A DNA stretch of 64,000 bases from Theobroma cacao (lineage: Eukaryota; Streptophyta; Magnoliopsida; Malvales; Malvaceae). The position numbers and the translations under genes are program-made. Below are positions 46,244-58,920 of this stretch, piece by piece (positions within the stretch are counted from its first letter, which is position 1; each line of letters begins with the position of its first letter). The DNA is taken from assembly GCF_000208745.1 (NCBI RefSeq), contig NC_030854.1:21826551-21890550 (forward strand). Direction: 5' to 3'. The notes under the pieces were generated by a model, which ran no database searches, was not told the DNA's origin, and saw only the letters and a list, made by a program, of their open reading frames with translations.

Positions 46244-47233
46244 GAATTATTCTTAATCTCATTAAAAATAATTCAAGCTTATTAACCATGAAATCACTCC
46301 ACCATAGATTCATGGTTGCACTCTTAGATTAACTATAATTACAAAAAAATAATTCAATATTTGATATTAATTATTAGTTGTCCAATTGCAAGCCTTATTT
46401 TGTGAACCCTCATAACCATCCAATGACAAAGGTGAAATTACCGCTTTACCCTTTATGTCAATTTTGTCCCCTAATCTCAAATTTCATCTAATTAGTGATT
46501 CAATACTCTAGATCTAATCTTTTGAGTATCCAGATGTGATGAGTAGCTAATTCATGAATCCACTAAGCCTAGATTAATCACCAATCTTCTTGAAATCACT
46601 AGAAGTGATGTTAATGCTATAAACTCCATTATTTGGATATATGTTCCTAAATGTTCATCTCAATTATAATCCCAAAATACGGAGTCTAGATCAACGCTTT
46701 ATGATGATCATGCTCATGATAAATCAAAGATTATAAGGAGATTAAACACGAGTCCACTATCCATCAAGATTTCGGTTCTACTATAAGCAAATGCATAAGT
46801 GCGATATCAAGATTTAGGTAACGGTAAAACTTAAATTTGATTCTCACATGATTCCAGTTCATGTTATAGTGTCATTACTCGAAGTCAACCATTTCGATGA
46901 TTTGAGACTCATCATTCCTTTGAAATGAATCACATTCGTTTCATTGGAAGTAATTTGGACAGTACAGCCTTAACATAATAAAGTGACCAGCTTTATTATA
47001 TGGTTGTGAACAATTTTTAGATTCAAACTAAATACATGTCTCCTATGTATGACTCTTCATACAAATGTATTTTAATATCTCAATAGAATCTTGGTACCTT
47101 AATAACTAGATAATGAATGCTTACTAAAACAAACTCTTCGTCTTATTATCAAAATGTACTTTCATTACAAACAAATTCAATGAATTTAAACATGAGAATA
47201 TACTTGCTTTCCAGGGTACCATATTCTCAAAAT

Positions 47234-49640
47234 TCCTAATATAAATAATATCTAAAAATTAAGAAATATAAATAAAAAGTTAATTTTAAATATTACAAAA
47301 TATTTTTTATTAATAAAAACATGAATAAAAATTGTATTATTGTTATTACAATTAATAAAACTACAAATTAAAAAAGTACAAGTTTATTGAGAACAAAAAT
47401 GGAGAAAAATTCAAATATATCTACTAGTGTCATCCTTTCTTTGCGTACCTTTACTACTAAAAAGGCTCGTCGATTACTCTAAAAAACACTCAGTGTGGAT
47501 AGTTGACTTTATCGCGTAATTGATGATGGTAGACTTTAAGTTCATTGAATGGTTCTCCATCCGGTGCATATTTTCCTTCAGTGCCTTATACACCTCAAGA
47601 TTGGCTGTAGAGGATCAATGCCTAACCTAGTGATTGGCAAGAGTCTTCGACTTCATTGTCCTATGTTTCTTGTATTAGTATCTAAAATCATTTCTTTAGT
47701 CGATTGAGAATCTTTAGCTAATGGGGTGTTTTATTTTTGAATCTCTTAAAATATTTGATAAAGAAGTTTTAGAAATAGAACACCTTAACAGCTGAAAAAT
47801 CTCAATCAACTAAGGGGTGATCTTACATGCTAACATTATGAGAACAAAGGAAATGAAATTAAAGACTTAAGACAATCACTACATTAGGCGTCAAAAAAGA
47901 CGGAAACTAACCTTCTACAAAAGCACTTAATCATAATCTTAAATGATGCCGATGTTTTACAAACTTCCAATTTTCATCTCCTTTAAAGTTTGTAGAACGC
48001 CATGCATCATCTAAGCTTATGATTTTTCTCTATAGTTTTTGTTTGTTTTTCATTCAAAAATTTCATTAACGACTGCACTAATAGATTCTATGGACATAAC
48101 CTACTTACTCAAGATTATTTAACAAATATGGAATTCGTAAAAGCACGAAATCCTTATTTGCTAAATAATCTCAAGTAAGTCAGTCAAATCCATTGAATCT
48201 ATGAGTGATAGATTGTGTTTTACTCCCTAAACCCAAATTTATATATTCCATGGATTTGACTAACCTACCCAATGGTAACAACTCATATAATATATGGAAT
48301 ATTTCAATGTCAATAGCTCGTATCTTCTATGAACTTGACCAACCTACCAAAAATTAATTCAATTCAAGGTTGGTTGGTTAGGTCCACTAGATATACAAGT
48401 GACAGATTTTGCTACACTTCTGGAACTTAAATTTTTGAAATGATATGCGTATTATGAAAAAAGAATGACCATATTAAGTAAACATAAATTCATTCAAGGA
48501 AATCAATCATCTAAACGTAAATTTATAGGCTTCACTTAACTCAAAATGACAATAGGTACCATATTTATAACAAAACTCAAGCATATCATCAACGTAAATT
48601 TGTCTTAAGTATCATCAATGCAATATCATTAACTTAAGCATATTATCAATGCAAATTGCTCCGAAGTATCATCAATGCAATATCATCAACTCAAACATAT
48701 CATCACTTTTGTTAAACGAGTAGCAGTTCATTAATCTTATGGAAGCAAACAACAATATAATGGATGAATTAGAAATATAGTAGTAGAAAAATTAATAAAT
48801 AAATAAGCCTTGACATAAAATTGGGGTAGAGTGGTTGTTTCAAGTTTGCAAAAATTTCTATAACTTTATTCAACTTATCAACAATCATATGGAGCAACAC
48901 CAAATCCTTAAAAGCATTACAAAAGCTTGACATATGATCAAGCACCAAAAGACATAAAAAGGCATAACCTCGTATCAATAATATATGATCTCCTTATTAA
49001 ACCAAATCTACAATTTTCTTTCATGATCAACATGTTTAAATAAAACCCAATTCCTAACCAAGCCCATAAAGTTGTTCATCTTTCAATAGAAGAATACCCA
49101 AGACCTTAAATAAGAACATCTTTTCCAATCAAACATCAATCATACATATGTTGAATGCTAAAATCAGCACAATTACATCAACAATTCAACTTTTCCTTAG
49201 GAGCTAAGAAAAACCAAATCAATAAACAGAAAGACTAACTAAGTATATTTCTAAGGGAACAGGAAAGAGTTTTCTAAGAAAAGACACCCCTTAAAACTCC
49301 AAGACACATTAAAAACACTTCAAGAGAAAACGATATGATGATTAAACACAACAAACCAAAAAGACAAGGACAAAAACGAAAATGGGTTTTGGCTTAGAAA
49401 TTGAAACGAACCTTGCCTAAGAACTTAAAAGGCTTATTTCAATCAAACATGATGAGAAAATCCTAAGAGGCTATGTTTGCGATGAGGAGGTTAGGTCAAC
49501 GATGAAGAGGCTAATGAGGTCAGTTTAAGGCAAAAACAGTGTTTGGGGCGGGTGGGGAGAGAGAAAAAAAGAGAGAGAAACGAGAGAATTAACTAAGGTT
49601 TTTAGAGGAGGAGGCTCGAAAAGGCAACTTATATATTAAA
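47234..49640. other. CACTA interior with inverted and tandem repeats, no gene
   Basis: 48085-48420 has alternating-orientation copies of ATTCTATGGACAT / ATCCATTGAATCTAT and CCAACCTACC / GGTTGGTTAGG, including a roughly 50-base-arm hairpin at 48090-48205. 48578-48708 has a 57-base unit in 2.2 copies (AAGCATATCATCAA, AAGTATCATCAATGCAATAT). 49560-49600 is GA-rich. No coding region is supported. Confidence 0.6.
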
Positions 49641-49961
49641 ATTACCAACAAAATATTATGTCAGTAATTAAAAACCCTAAACTACGATACTGATGGCAGT
49701 TCCAACGGTAAATTCGTTGGTATTTAAAAAGAATGGTGACTGATATATTTGTCAAGAATTTGGTCGCTGAATTTCATTGGTGATCATCAATATCGACAAT
49801 CAAAAATGGTTGACAATCTTCACTCCATCCATGTTTAGTATGTGACATCAAATTATAGACAACTTATCAATGGAACAAATCTCGTTGATAATGCGTAAGT
49901 ATTTCGTTGGTTTTTCCCACAATGAATTTGGTCTGAAAACGGCCTATGTTTGGTAATGTAG

Positions 49962-50375
49962 GAAGCTCGCCTCTTTCCACACAAAGAGGTAGAATTGTCC
50001 ACACAACCTTTTAAAAAAGTGCTACTAGTCTCAAACTCTTTAGTTAGATGATGTATTTTAAATTTAAGTGAAAACAAAGTGAATATTCAAATTTCAATGA
50101 TATAGATAAGATGAACATTTAAATTTAAATGTCTTAACCTCTATTTTGAATTTAAATTGTAAATAAGCTAAATAAAAGGCTAGTCATGCTTATAAATGCT
50201 CCGTATGTTCTTATGTAAACCACATCAAAAGTTTGAGAATAAAAGCTCATTCTCTCAAGCTTTCTTTTCATTCTCTTTGTTTTTTTTTTTTTTCGTTACT
50301 TATTGTGTTGCTTTAAGAACCTTAAGTTCCTAATTGGCTTTGATTTGACTTACTTAAGCTCATTTCGACAAGAAC
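49962..50375 (+). repeat. 3' LTR of the gag-only element, right part
   Basis: It matches 42425-42850: caaagaggtagaattgt, ttttaaatttaagtgaa, cttataaatgc and ttgtgttgctttaaga. The left part of this LTR is about 44600-44699, across the CACTA element. Confidence 0.7.
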
Positions 50376-51950
50376 AACTAGAGGCTACATGACGTGTGCT
50401 TAAGTTATTGAATCCATGACAATCACTTTATTAGTGGGCCGTTATTCTCTCATCAAAAGGCTAATATGATGGAGTGTGTAGTGTCTACGCTTATAAATCT
50501 CATAAGATCTCTCTATCTGCTTAATGTGAGATTGAAGCACCTTGTCTACTTCTTTTGAAGCATTTAGCTTGACATTTGTGTACAGCTAATTTAGGTTAAC
50601 TCTAGTTTCTAGTTATACACAAAAAAAATTATTAATTTTACTTGTTGATTAAATAAAAATGAGTGAATTGTCATAAAAAATGACATTAGCAAATTAATTA
50701 GTGGTTGTATGTTTTGTTGATGATAAGTTCACTACTAGTATATCATATTTAACAAAAAAGATCTTTTTTTGCTAAGAGTAAAAATTACCCTAGTAATTCT
50801 TTTTTATAAATAAAGTCTTAATGAATATTATTTTTCTTCTAATTGAACAAATAATTGAATTGACTCTTTAAATAGAAAGATACATATACTTAGTATTAAG
50901 TAAAATGCTTTAATACATCTTAATGAGTATCTAAAACCACATGTTAAGAATACCATTTTATATTTAACATATTGAATTTTTTTAAAATATTGTGAAAATT
51001 AATAAACTTAAGACAGGCATTAACAAGATCTGGCAAGAAAATATAGCTACTGACTGAAGTTCAAAAGAAAAGAAAACCCTTTTAGCTACTCAAAACTAGA
51101 GTCGATATGCCAATTCTTTTTAGCAAAATAAAATTAGGTAATTTTCCACGAAAACTAATTATCCCATCTTTCTCCCTTTTGTAAGCATGTGATCATAACT
51201 GCAAGTCTGCAACGGTAAATTGGAGTTGGTGAATGGTGCTGAAAATTGGAACAGCCTTTAATTTTGACCGTTATGATTAAAAGTGAATAAATGGAAGCCG
51301 TTGGATGGCGATTGGATAGGAAGCCGTAGTGTTTGGGGTCCAGCTAAAAGCAAAGTGTAACCCAAAAATGGGTCCCTCACTTGAACATGCTCTTAAATTT
51401 TGTGCTAGTAATCAAAAAGTCTTTTAATTACTCTTCATCACACGCTTGTCCATGGATTCCTCTTTTTGTCTTTTCATTTAATTTGGATCCATCTAATTTC
51501 AGCCATGAGTGAGAGCACAGCACAGCAATGAATAACTTTGTGTTTCTTTAATAATGTTTGATTCACTGTTGCAATGAATAGAAATAAATGCAACAATGTC
51601 ATCACTGATTACAAAATTTATTTCTTAAAACATTTCAATTATGATAATTTTTTCTATTGTTAATTAATTTCCAATTAGATTTTGCAGAGAATTATTATTA
51701 TATATATATATATTAATTTTAGTGCACGCCTGTTGCCAATTTTTTATCAAAATTACGTAAAATTCATATGTTAATAATTGTGATTAATTTATGTTAAAAA
51801 TTATATTTAAAAAATAAATACTCTTGGTATATTTATATATTAAAATTGTTTCCAAACGAAGAGTTAGATCGGATTCATGCATTATTTAGATGTAAATGAT
51901 TTAACGGACGTCCACGTCATCAACATGGGTGAGTTGATTGCACATGGCAC
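50376..51950. other. Intergenic and promoter-side DNA of MAP70
   Basis: No transposon or gene is recognised. ACGTCCACGTCA at 51908-51919 holds two ACGT cores of the bZIP-binding kind just upstream of the TATA box. A (TA)n run lies near 51700. Confidence 0.5.
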
Positions 51951-51957
51951 TATATAG
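51951..51957 (+). promoter_or_regulatory. Candidate TATA box of MAP70
   Basis: TATATAG is about 320 bases before the MAP70 ATG. A pyrimidine patch (CTCTCTCTCTCTCC, 52170-52183), common in plant 5' UTRs, lies downstream. Position and motif only. Confidence 0.45.
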
Positions 51958-52204
51958 ATTTGACGCTAATTATGAAGTCACATGATTGGTTTTAGCGAAC
52001 ATCAACAATGATCTCCCACAATTAACAACTGCTGAAAAAGTCGATGCATTTTAAAAGGCTACAAGAGAGAAACAGAGGATCAAAACCCCTTTTCACGGTC
52101 AGAACAGAGCATTTAAATAAATCCTTCCATTTCTAACATTTAATTCCCCGCCTAAACCACTTCTTAATCTCTCTCTCTCTCTCCTCTGTCTCTCATTTCC
52201 TCTG

Positions 52205-52240
52205 ATGTTTTAGGGTTCACCAGAAGCTTGTATGAGCTAG
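52205..52240 (+). promoter_or_regulatory. Two 2-codon uORFs in the MAP70 leader
   Basis: ATG TTT TAG at 52205-52213 and ATG AGC TAG at 52232-52240 precede the main ATG at 52270. Each is a start, one further codon and a stop, a form that can lower or pace main-ORF translation. Whether the mature leader includes both depends on the real transcription start. Confidence 0.55.
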
Positions 52241-52269
52241 GAACCACCAGATCGCTCTCTCTCATCTCA

Positions 52270-55200
52270 ATGGGAAGCAATGGCAACGGCAACGGCAACG
52301 GTAGCTACCACGTAATGCGCAACGGCGACGTAGATAGGGAGCCGTTTAAGCCGGCGGTGTTGAGCTCGTCGGCTTCCTTCAAGGCTAGAAAGGCCAAGCC
52401 AAACGCGGCCTCGCCGAGAGCCGATGTTGATGACATCATCACTCTCCTACATGGCTCCGATCCCGTTCGCGTTGAACTTAACCGCCTCGAGAACGAAGTC
52501 CGAGGTTCCTCATTCTTTTTCTTTTTTTTTCTTCCTCTGTTACTTTTTCTACATTTTGGTTAATCAGTTTAATTGTTCGTTTCTTTTTTTTATATATATT
52601 TAAAACCTCTTTTTTATTTTTTAAATTTGAGATTTTTCTTTCTTTGTTCTTCATTCTCATTATTAGTTTCAAAGAAATAGGCATAAGAATAGCAATTAAA
52701 ATGTGTTGGTATTTAAGTTTTCTTAATATTACAAATTCAACTTTAAGATTGAAGTGGTAATGGCATTTAATATAGTGTTAAAAAAAAGAGTTGTTCACTT
52801 TGTTTTTGCAGATAAAGATAGGGAATTGGCAGATGCCAATGCAGAAATAAAGTCGCTGAGGAATTCGGAACGTCTCAAAGAAAAGGCAGTTGAAGAGGTA
52901 AACCGTTGTTCATAATTATACCAACAAGCCTGATAAAAGGGATTTGATACTTTCCGAAAATGTGTGTGAATTTTAGATCGCTTTGTTTGGATGAGACAGG
53001 GTATCTTTGAATTCTAGGTCCAATTTTGCTTCACTTTAAGCTATCATGGTTTCATTCGCTAGCTTGTTAGTTACCTACAAGTTATCTTTCTAGGGGACAT
53101 ATTTTACATTCTAATCCTATAACTTTGAAATGTGATGTTGTGCTGCTTTTTTGATCGCTGATTAAATATGCACCATGGAGATGGCTTGAATTGCAATGCA
53201 ATGTTAAGTAGAATAATTCTCTTTGCAATTTCTTGCCCAGTATTCATCTTGATTTAGCTTTAATTAAAGTATTTTTTTAACATAATTAAGTCCTGCAGAT
53301 CTGTTTTTGTCATTTGATATAACTTATATAATCTATAAACTAAGAAGTTTGCTATTTATTAGTAGTTAAATTTTGATGGCTTGTGCTAAGTAATAATGGT
53401 GAAGTCAATAAACCAATGTTAATGGTAGTTGAATTACTGTAGTACTTCTCATACCATTCTCAATATGTTGATCTTATGATCAAAATTTTGATCATAGTGG
53501 AAAATATTGATCATATTTTGCAATGTCTAGCTATCTCAAATGACTTGTAATTCTTGTTTGTCAAAAAATATGTTTACTAGAAATCTAATGTAATGTGATC
53601 AGTAACCATTAACCATACATCAATTTTTACTGGATGAATGAGTAGCCGATTATAGAAAAGGTAAGTTTTGAACAAGAAGTCTTATATAAGTTCAACTTGC
53701 CTACCACTGAAATCTTGGGATGGGGGATGGGGGGTGCGGTTTTAAGCTCAGGCATTTTATAAAGATTCCGTACTATTTCCTCTTGTGCAGCTAACAGATG
53801 AGCTTAAAAAGGTTGATGAAAAGCTTAAAGTAACCGAAGCTCTTCTAGAAAGCAAGGTATACTGCATATCGTTATTTAGATGCCTCATTAAAGTAGTTCT
53901 TCTGTTGTTGAGATTGAGAAAATTTCTGTATGGTTACCACAACGAGTATCTTATAATTTGCAGAACCTTGAGATCAAGAAAATAAATGATGAAAAGAAAG
54001 CAGCTTTGGCTGCACAATTTGCTGCAGAAGCTACGCTTCGAAGAGTCCATGCTGCTCAGAAAGATGATGAAATGCCTCCCATTGAGGCCATCATCACTCC
54101 ACTAGAGGCTGAACTTAAGCTCACCCGGCTGGAGGTAGATTTTAACATATTCATTGTACTATTGTACTTTTTCATGTTCATGATTTTTAACTGAAAAACT
54201 TGTGTCTTAGAACATTAGCATCATAATTGTGATTCTATGACAGCTTTTTAGGATAGTAGATATGGACATATCTCGAGCAAATTTTCTGTTGTGATAAAGA
54301 ATGACAAGGATGAGTTTTCTTTTTTCAGGCAGCGAAGTTGCAAGAGGACAATAGAGCTCTTGATCGGCTCACAAAATCAAAGGAGGCTGCTCTACTTGAG
54401 GCTGAGAGAACTGTCCAGATTGCTCTGGCAAAAGCTTCCTTGGTTGATGATTTGCAAAACAAGAACCAAGAGCTAATGAAGCAGATTGAAATATGCCAAG
54501 TTTGTATTTGTTTCTAAATTTTTGTTTTGCACACTATTCATGTTACTCAAATGTTATGTTAGTGGCTGTGGCAAACCAAATAAGTTGTTCAATTGGACAT
54601 GTAAGGAGGAGAACAAGATTTTGGACAAAATGCATCGACAAAAGGTTGCAGAGGTTGAAAAGCTAACCCAAACAGTTCGGGAACTTGAGGAGGCAGTACT
54701 GGCTGGAGGGGCTGCTGCTAATGCTGTGCGGGAATACCAGCGAAAAGTGCAAGAGATGAACGTAATGACCATTACACAAACTTTTGTAAAAGAGCTTCTA
54801 GAGTTGTAGTTGTTCTATCGGAAAACTCGAAATTTCTTCTGACTTTCAAGTTTGAACAGGAGGAGAAGAAAACTCTGGAGCGGGAAGTGGCTCGTGCGAA
54901 GGTTAGTGCAAACAGGGTTGCCACGGTGGTTGCAAATGAGTGGAAAGATGGAAATGACAAAGTAATGCCCGTAAAGCAGTGGCTTGAGGAAAGAAGGTTT
55001 CTTCAGGCATGTTCCGATTTCTGCATGAACTTTTTATGTTTGGGATTTCTTTTGTCTTCCTGGTCTGATCTAAAAGGTTCTTTCCATATGGAAATTCAAT
55101 GAAAGTTAATCACAGACTTGGTATTCGAACCATAGTTCTGCATGAGACCAGGTATCATGTCAGCATGAGGCAAAAACATTTGCGTGATTAATTTCCTGAA

Positions 55201-56917
55201 TATTTATAGGGCAGTTACTTGCCTGTCAGCATGAGACAAAAAACATTTGCATAATTAATAGATGTCAATGATGGCCCCAGCATATGAAGGAAAGGCTCAG
55301 AGATGATTAACCCATGATCATGTTAAATCTCTTGTAAGCTTTTGAAAAGGAAGGCTATTATATTGTTTGATTCCAATCTTAATTAACTTTCCAAATTTTG
55401 TAGGGGGAAATGCAACAGCTTAGAGATAAACTAGCTGTGGCAGAGCGCGCTGCTAAAGCAGAAGCACATCTTAAAGTAAGTGAACCAGTTTTGCTTCTTA
55501 TCACTGCTTCTTTTAATCCAATTTAATGAGTCACTTTTTCATAGTTCATTAATCAATTTTGATCAGGAAAAATACCAACTACGGTTCAAGGTTTTGGAAG
55601 AAAGGCTTAAAGCATCTACTGGTAATTCCCGCACTGCCTCTGAAGGAAGAGGCATGAGCAATGGGCAGTCACGGCGACAGTCTATTGGTGGAGCAGAGAT
55701 TTTCTTGAAATCTTCCTCCAACATCTATTTATCAAGGAGATCACTGAATCCACAATCTGGGTCCCTTCGATCCAACAGTGCTAGTGCCTTATTGAGGAAT
55801 GCAAAGATGTCATCTAGATCATTTGATGGTGGTAGTAGATCACTTGATAGAGATAAGATGATTCCAGATGCGGCTGAGAAGAATAGAATGCTCCCCAGTA
55901 ATGGTGATCAGATTCTAGGTAGTGATATAGTAAGGTGTGAGGAAAGTTCAAATGGAATCACTGAAAAATCAAAAGCAGAGCATGAAGATTATGTTTCAGG
56001 GATGTTATATGATATGCTACAGAAGGAAGTTATAACTCTGAGGAAGGCTTGCCATGAAAAAGACCAAAGCTTAAAAGACAAAGATGATGCTATAGAGGTT
56101 AGATAAGATGCCTACCTGTTTGACAGTTGCTGTTTTTGTTATTCCTTTTTCCTTATTTATTCAAGTTCAATCTGAATAAACAGATGCTGGCTAAGAAGGT
56201 TGAAACATTAAACAAAGCAATGGATGTTGAAGCCAAAAAAATGCGTAGAGAAGTAGCTGCAATGGAGAAAGAAGTTGCTGCTATGAAGGTTGGCAAAGAG
56301 CACGATCAAAGGACAAGACGTGTTAGTGCTCCCAGGGGGCTTGTAAATGGCTCTCAGTTACTGTCTACTAGGTGATTCTCCCCATCCTAATCAGTGTTAC
56401 ATTTTAGCTAAATGTGTATTTAAGGGAAGTCAAATGAGAAAACGTAATGCTGAAATGTGTCAAATTATTCTGTTGCTTTTCCTGTTGGGGTGAGGGAGAG
56501 AAAAGCGTTTTTTGGGGGGGGGGGTAGGAGGGGGTTAAGATCAAATATATGAAATTGTTGGTTTAGTAGGCATTAAGGGTAATGTAAGAAAATAAAGTGT
56601 TAGATGTGCTAATTTTTCGAAAAGTTATGCTTTTACTGGGAGAAATTTTTGAAGAAAAGAAAAGCTGGGAATATAGTATACTTTTCTAAATTTTATGAGG
56701 GCTAATTCTTTTACATAAATTTATTTGTATGAACACTGTTAAATTAAGAAGGGGTCATATAAATGATTCATTAGATAGTAGGGATGAATACATTTTGCAT
56801 AAATTTGAGAGTCATGGCTTTTGATTGGTCATGATTAACACATATGAACAAACAAAACACCTGTAACTTGTGCTTTCTGGGTGTTTTGCTGTATTTTCCA
56901 GGAATGCAAGAAGCTAA
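52270..56917 (+). CDS. MAP70: Microtubule-associated protein 70 (MAP70, MAP70-1/-2-like), 11 coding exons
   Basis: MAP70 is a plant-specific coiled-coil protein that decorates cortical microtubules and helps shape secondary walls. Coding exons: 52270-52504, 52812-52897, 53791-53856, 53964-54134, 54329-54499, 54606-54761, 54860-55006, 55404-55475, 55567-56097, 56184-56371 and 56902-56917. They join in phase to 1839 bases, about 612 residues, the usual family length. The N-terminus is Gly/Asn-rich (MGSNGNGNGNGSYHV), then ADVDDIITLLHGSDPVRVEL opens a long coiled coil (LEIKKINDEKKAALAAQF, EENKILDKMHRQKVAEVEKL, GNDKVMPVKQWLEERRF). A Ser-rich basic part follows (SRRQSIGGAE, SSRSFDGGSRSLDRDK), then a second short coiled coil and the C-terminus RVSAPRG to RNARS. 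I chose ATG 52270 because it starts the conserved N-terminus; the two upstream ATGs meet stops at once. All introns are GT-AG except the seventh (55007-55403), which starts GC. No damage is seen. Confidence 0.96.
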
Positions 56918-57078
56918 TAGACAACTGACATCAGGGTGTTACAATTACCAGAAAATGATGCCATTTAAGGTTGTCTTGATTTTCACTTCCCCTCATCTGG
57001 TTTATGATCTCCTGTCTGTCTCTGTAAAGAACTGACTCTAGGTTTACCAGAAGTCATCACATAAATGTATATTTTTGT

Positions 57079-57084
57079 AATAAA
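57079..57084 (+). terminator. MAP70 poly(A) signal AATAAA
   Basis: AATAAA lies 162 bases after the MAP70 stop codon, with T-rich sequence just before. It is the best candidate near-upstream element for 3' end formation. Confidence 0.5.
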
Positions 57085-58912
57085 ATAGTATTTACAGGTC
57101 ATTATAGTCAGGTGTGCCATTAAAATGGGTGTGTGTATGAAGTTTGGCATGTGAAGTCCAAGGCATAAAAGAAACTAAAAAATGATAATTATATTTGGGT
57201 ATGGAGTCTGTCTGTATTTAACTACTGGTACACTGGCTGTTATTGAAGACTACGAAAAGCAATGTGTTGTAAGCTGCGTGATTTGCTTAATGAGAATTGT
57301 GTATGGTGCAGTGTCATCTTATATTTATGAATTCCATTGCCCAGAACTAAAGCTGCATGAGTTTACATGTGATTCTCAAATTTTCTGCATCATTCAATTT
57401 CAAAGATATAGAATTATGCATTATAATACACTTGATTATCATCCATACTTTAAATCTAAATACAGTTCATATTGGTAATATGTACAAATAATAGTTTCTA
57501 AGTTATATATATATATATATATATATGATGCAATATCAAACTTAATTCATTTAAGTAATATTTTATGTCAATCATTCATAATGAGATGAAACACTCTACT
57601 CATAAAATCAAATTTTCCCACTATTGAACCATCATAATATTTATTCTTTTGATTTCAACACCTAAAATTAGAAAAAAAAAAATAGTTACACATATATCAA
57701 CTCATATTATTATTTAATTAATTTAACTTTTACCCAATTTTATCAGTACAATAATTTTTTTTCAACAATTTTTATTAGACTTAAAAAATTCCAAATACAA
57801 AATCCAAAACAAATTTAAATTGCAATACAAAAGCCAAAAAACCAACACCAATTTACCATTAAAATCAACATGAAAGTTACACTTAAAAAAAAAAAAAAAA
57901 GATCCAAGGGGTCCATAACAAAAGTCCAAGTGTAAACGGGTGTTTGTAGTACTTGACTCGATAACACAGAGTTCAGATACTTTATATTCGATTATGGGGT
58001 AGATAGATTCGGATGAAACTTTTAATAGTCAATTTGAGTTCATATAGGTTTCAAAGGTTTGTAATTTGCGAAATTCAAATCTTTATCTTCTTTACTTTCA
58101 TTTTTTATATGATTTTTAGTTATTTAAGTTGTCGTTTGAGTTATTTAATTGGATATTTAATGAATTCGGATAATTAAGAGATAATATTATATTATTAAGA
58201 TTCAGTTTTAAATAATATTTTATAATTTTATTTTAATTTTAATAAAATTTGAATACTTTTTTAATTAAGCAGATTCAAAATTAGATTCCTCACAAAAGCG
58301 AACACCCTACCCATTTACATCCATTTAGAAACCTACCAATACAATAATCTTTTCAATTGAACAATCCTTGAAGAAAATACCAAGTATAAAAGTTCTAAAA
58401 CATATGAAAAGTACAATATAAAAACCAAGCAATCAATACCCATTTCCAAGCGATAATATGTAGTAAGGTACAAATTATCAGATAAAGTATGTCGACGTGA
58501 ATATTTACATGAACAATCTATCTTTATGATAGTAGGATAATGCCTAAATTTTAACTTTTCATCAAATACTCTTTTTCAATTACTGATTTTTTTTTTTAAA
58601 AAAATTACATCTAACTAGAAGAAACTAAATGACTATTTACCTGAGCAAATTGACAATTTAAATTTTAAAAAGATTTATATTCGATTTTAAAAAATAATAA
58701 GTACAATGGCTTGGTCTTTAAACATGCCCCACCACAGCAATTTGAGACCTACAACGCACTAGATTTTGACCGACATGAAGACAATATCAGCCTCAACATC
58801 TACTCCTTTCATTCATTTAAGTTTGCTTCTTTCTATTTTGAATTTCAAAAACACAAATTGGATATGTATCAAATTTTCGGTATCATAGGCTTTTTCCGAA
58901 TTCAAATATACG
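57085..58912. other. AT-rich intergenic DNA
   Basis: It contains a (TA)n microsatellite at about 57503-57526 and an A16 run near 57884. Frames at 57182-57478 and 58711-58917 have no recognisable domain and no codon pattern suggesting a gene. Confidence 0.6.
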
Positions 58913-58920
58913 GATAATAA

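Larger units (their letters stand above)
45099..47229. mobile_element. Probable solo LTR inside the CACTA element
   Basis: It starts TGTTGGAGTAGG and ends CATATTCTCA, flanked by AAAT on each side (45095-45098 and 47230-47233). It is 2131 bases and noncoding. Its limits match the end of the CACTA sub-terminal sequence. A 4-base TSD is short for copia or gypsy, so the boundary may be off by a base. Confidence 0.6.
44700..49958. mobile_element. CACTA (En/Spm-type) element, TSD TAG
   Basis: The left end is CACTACCAAATTTAG and the right end is TTTGGTAATG, complementary to CATTACCAAA. TAG flanks it at 44697-44699 and 49959-49961. The gypsy LTR sequence continues across the site (aatag|gaagc). Sub-terminal regions carry the ACCGATGGAA / CATTGGTGAT motifs usual for CACTA elements at both ends (44715-45080 and 49640-49900). 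There is no recognisable TNPD/TNPA gene; weak frames near 47480-47640 on the minus strand are not convincing. It is non-autonomous or deleted. Confidence 0.85.
42290..50375 (+). mobile_element. Gag-only Ty3/gypsy-type LTR element, split by a CACTA element
   Basis: A 5' LTR-like block (42290-42850) is repeated, diverged, as about 44600-44699 plus 49962-50375. The internal 1.75 kb holds only gag remnants and no protease, RT or integrase, matching non-autonomous gag-only (TR-GAG/LARD-like) elements. Both LTR copies share ccacac(c)aa-GGGGTAGAATTGT-cacaca, TTTTAAATTTAAGTGAA and CTTATAAATGC. Outer TSDs were not resolved. Confidence 0.7.

Noticed and set aside
57182..57478. 98-codon frame after MAP70 as a small gene
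   Set aside because: No recognised domain and no promoter-like signal; such a length is expected by chance in this AT-rich DNA.
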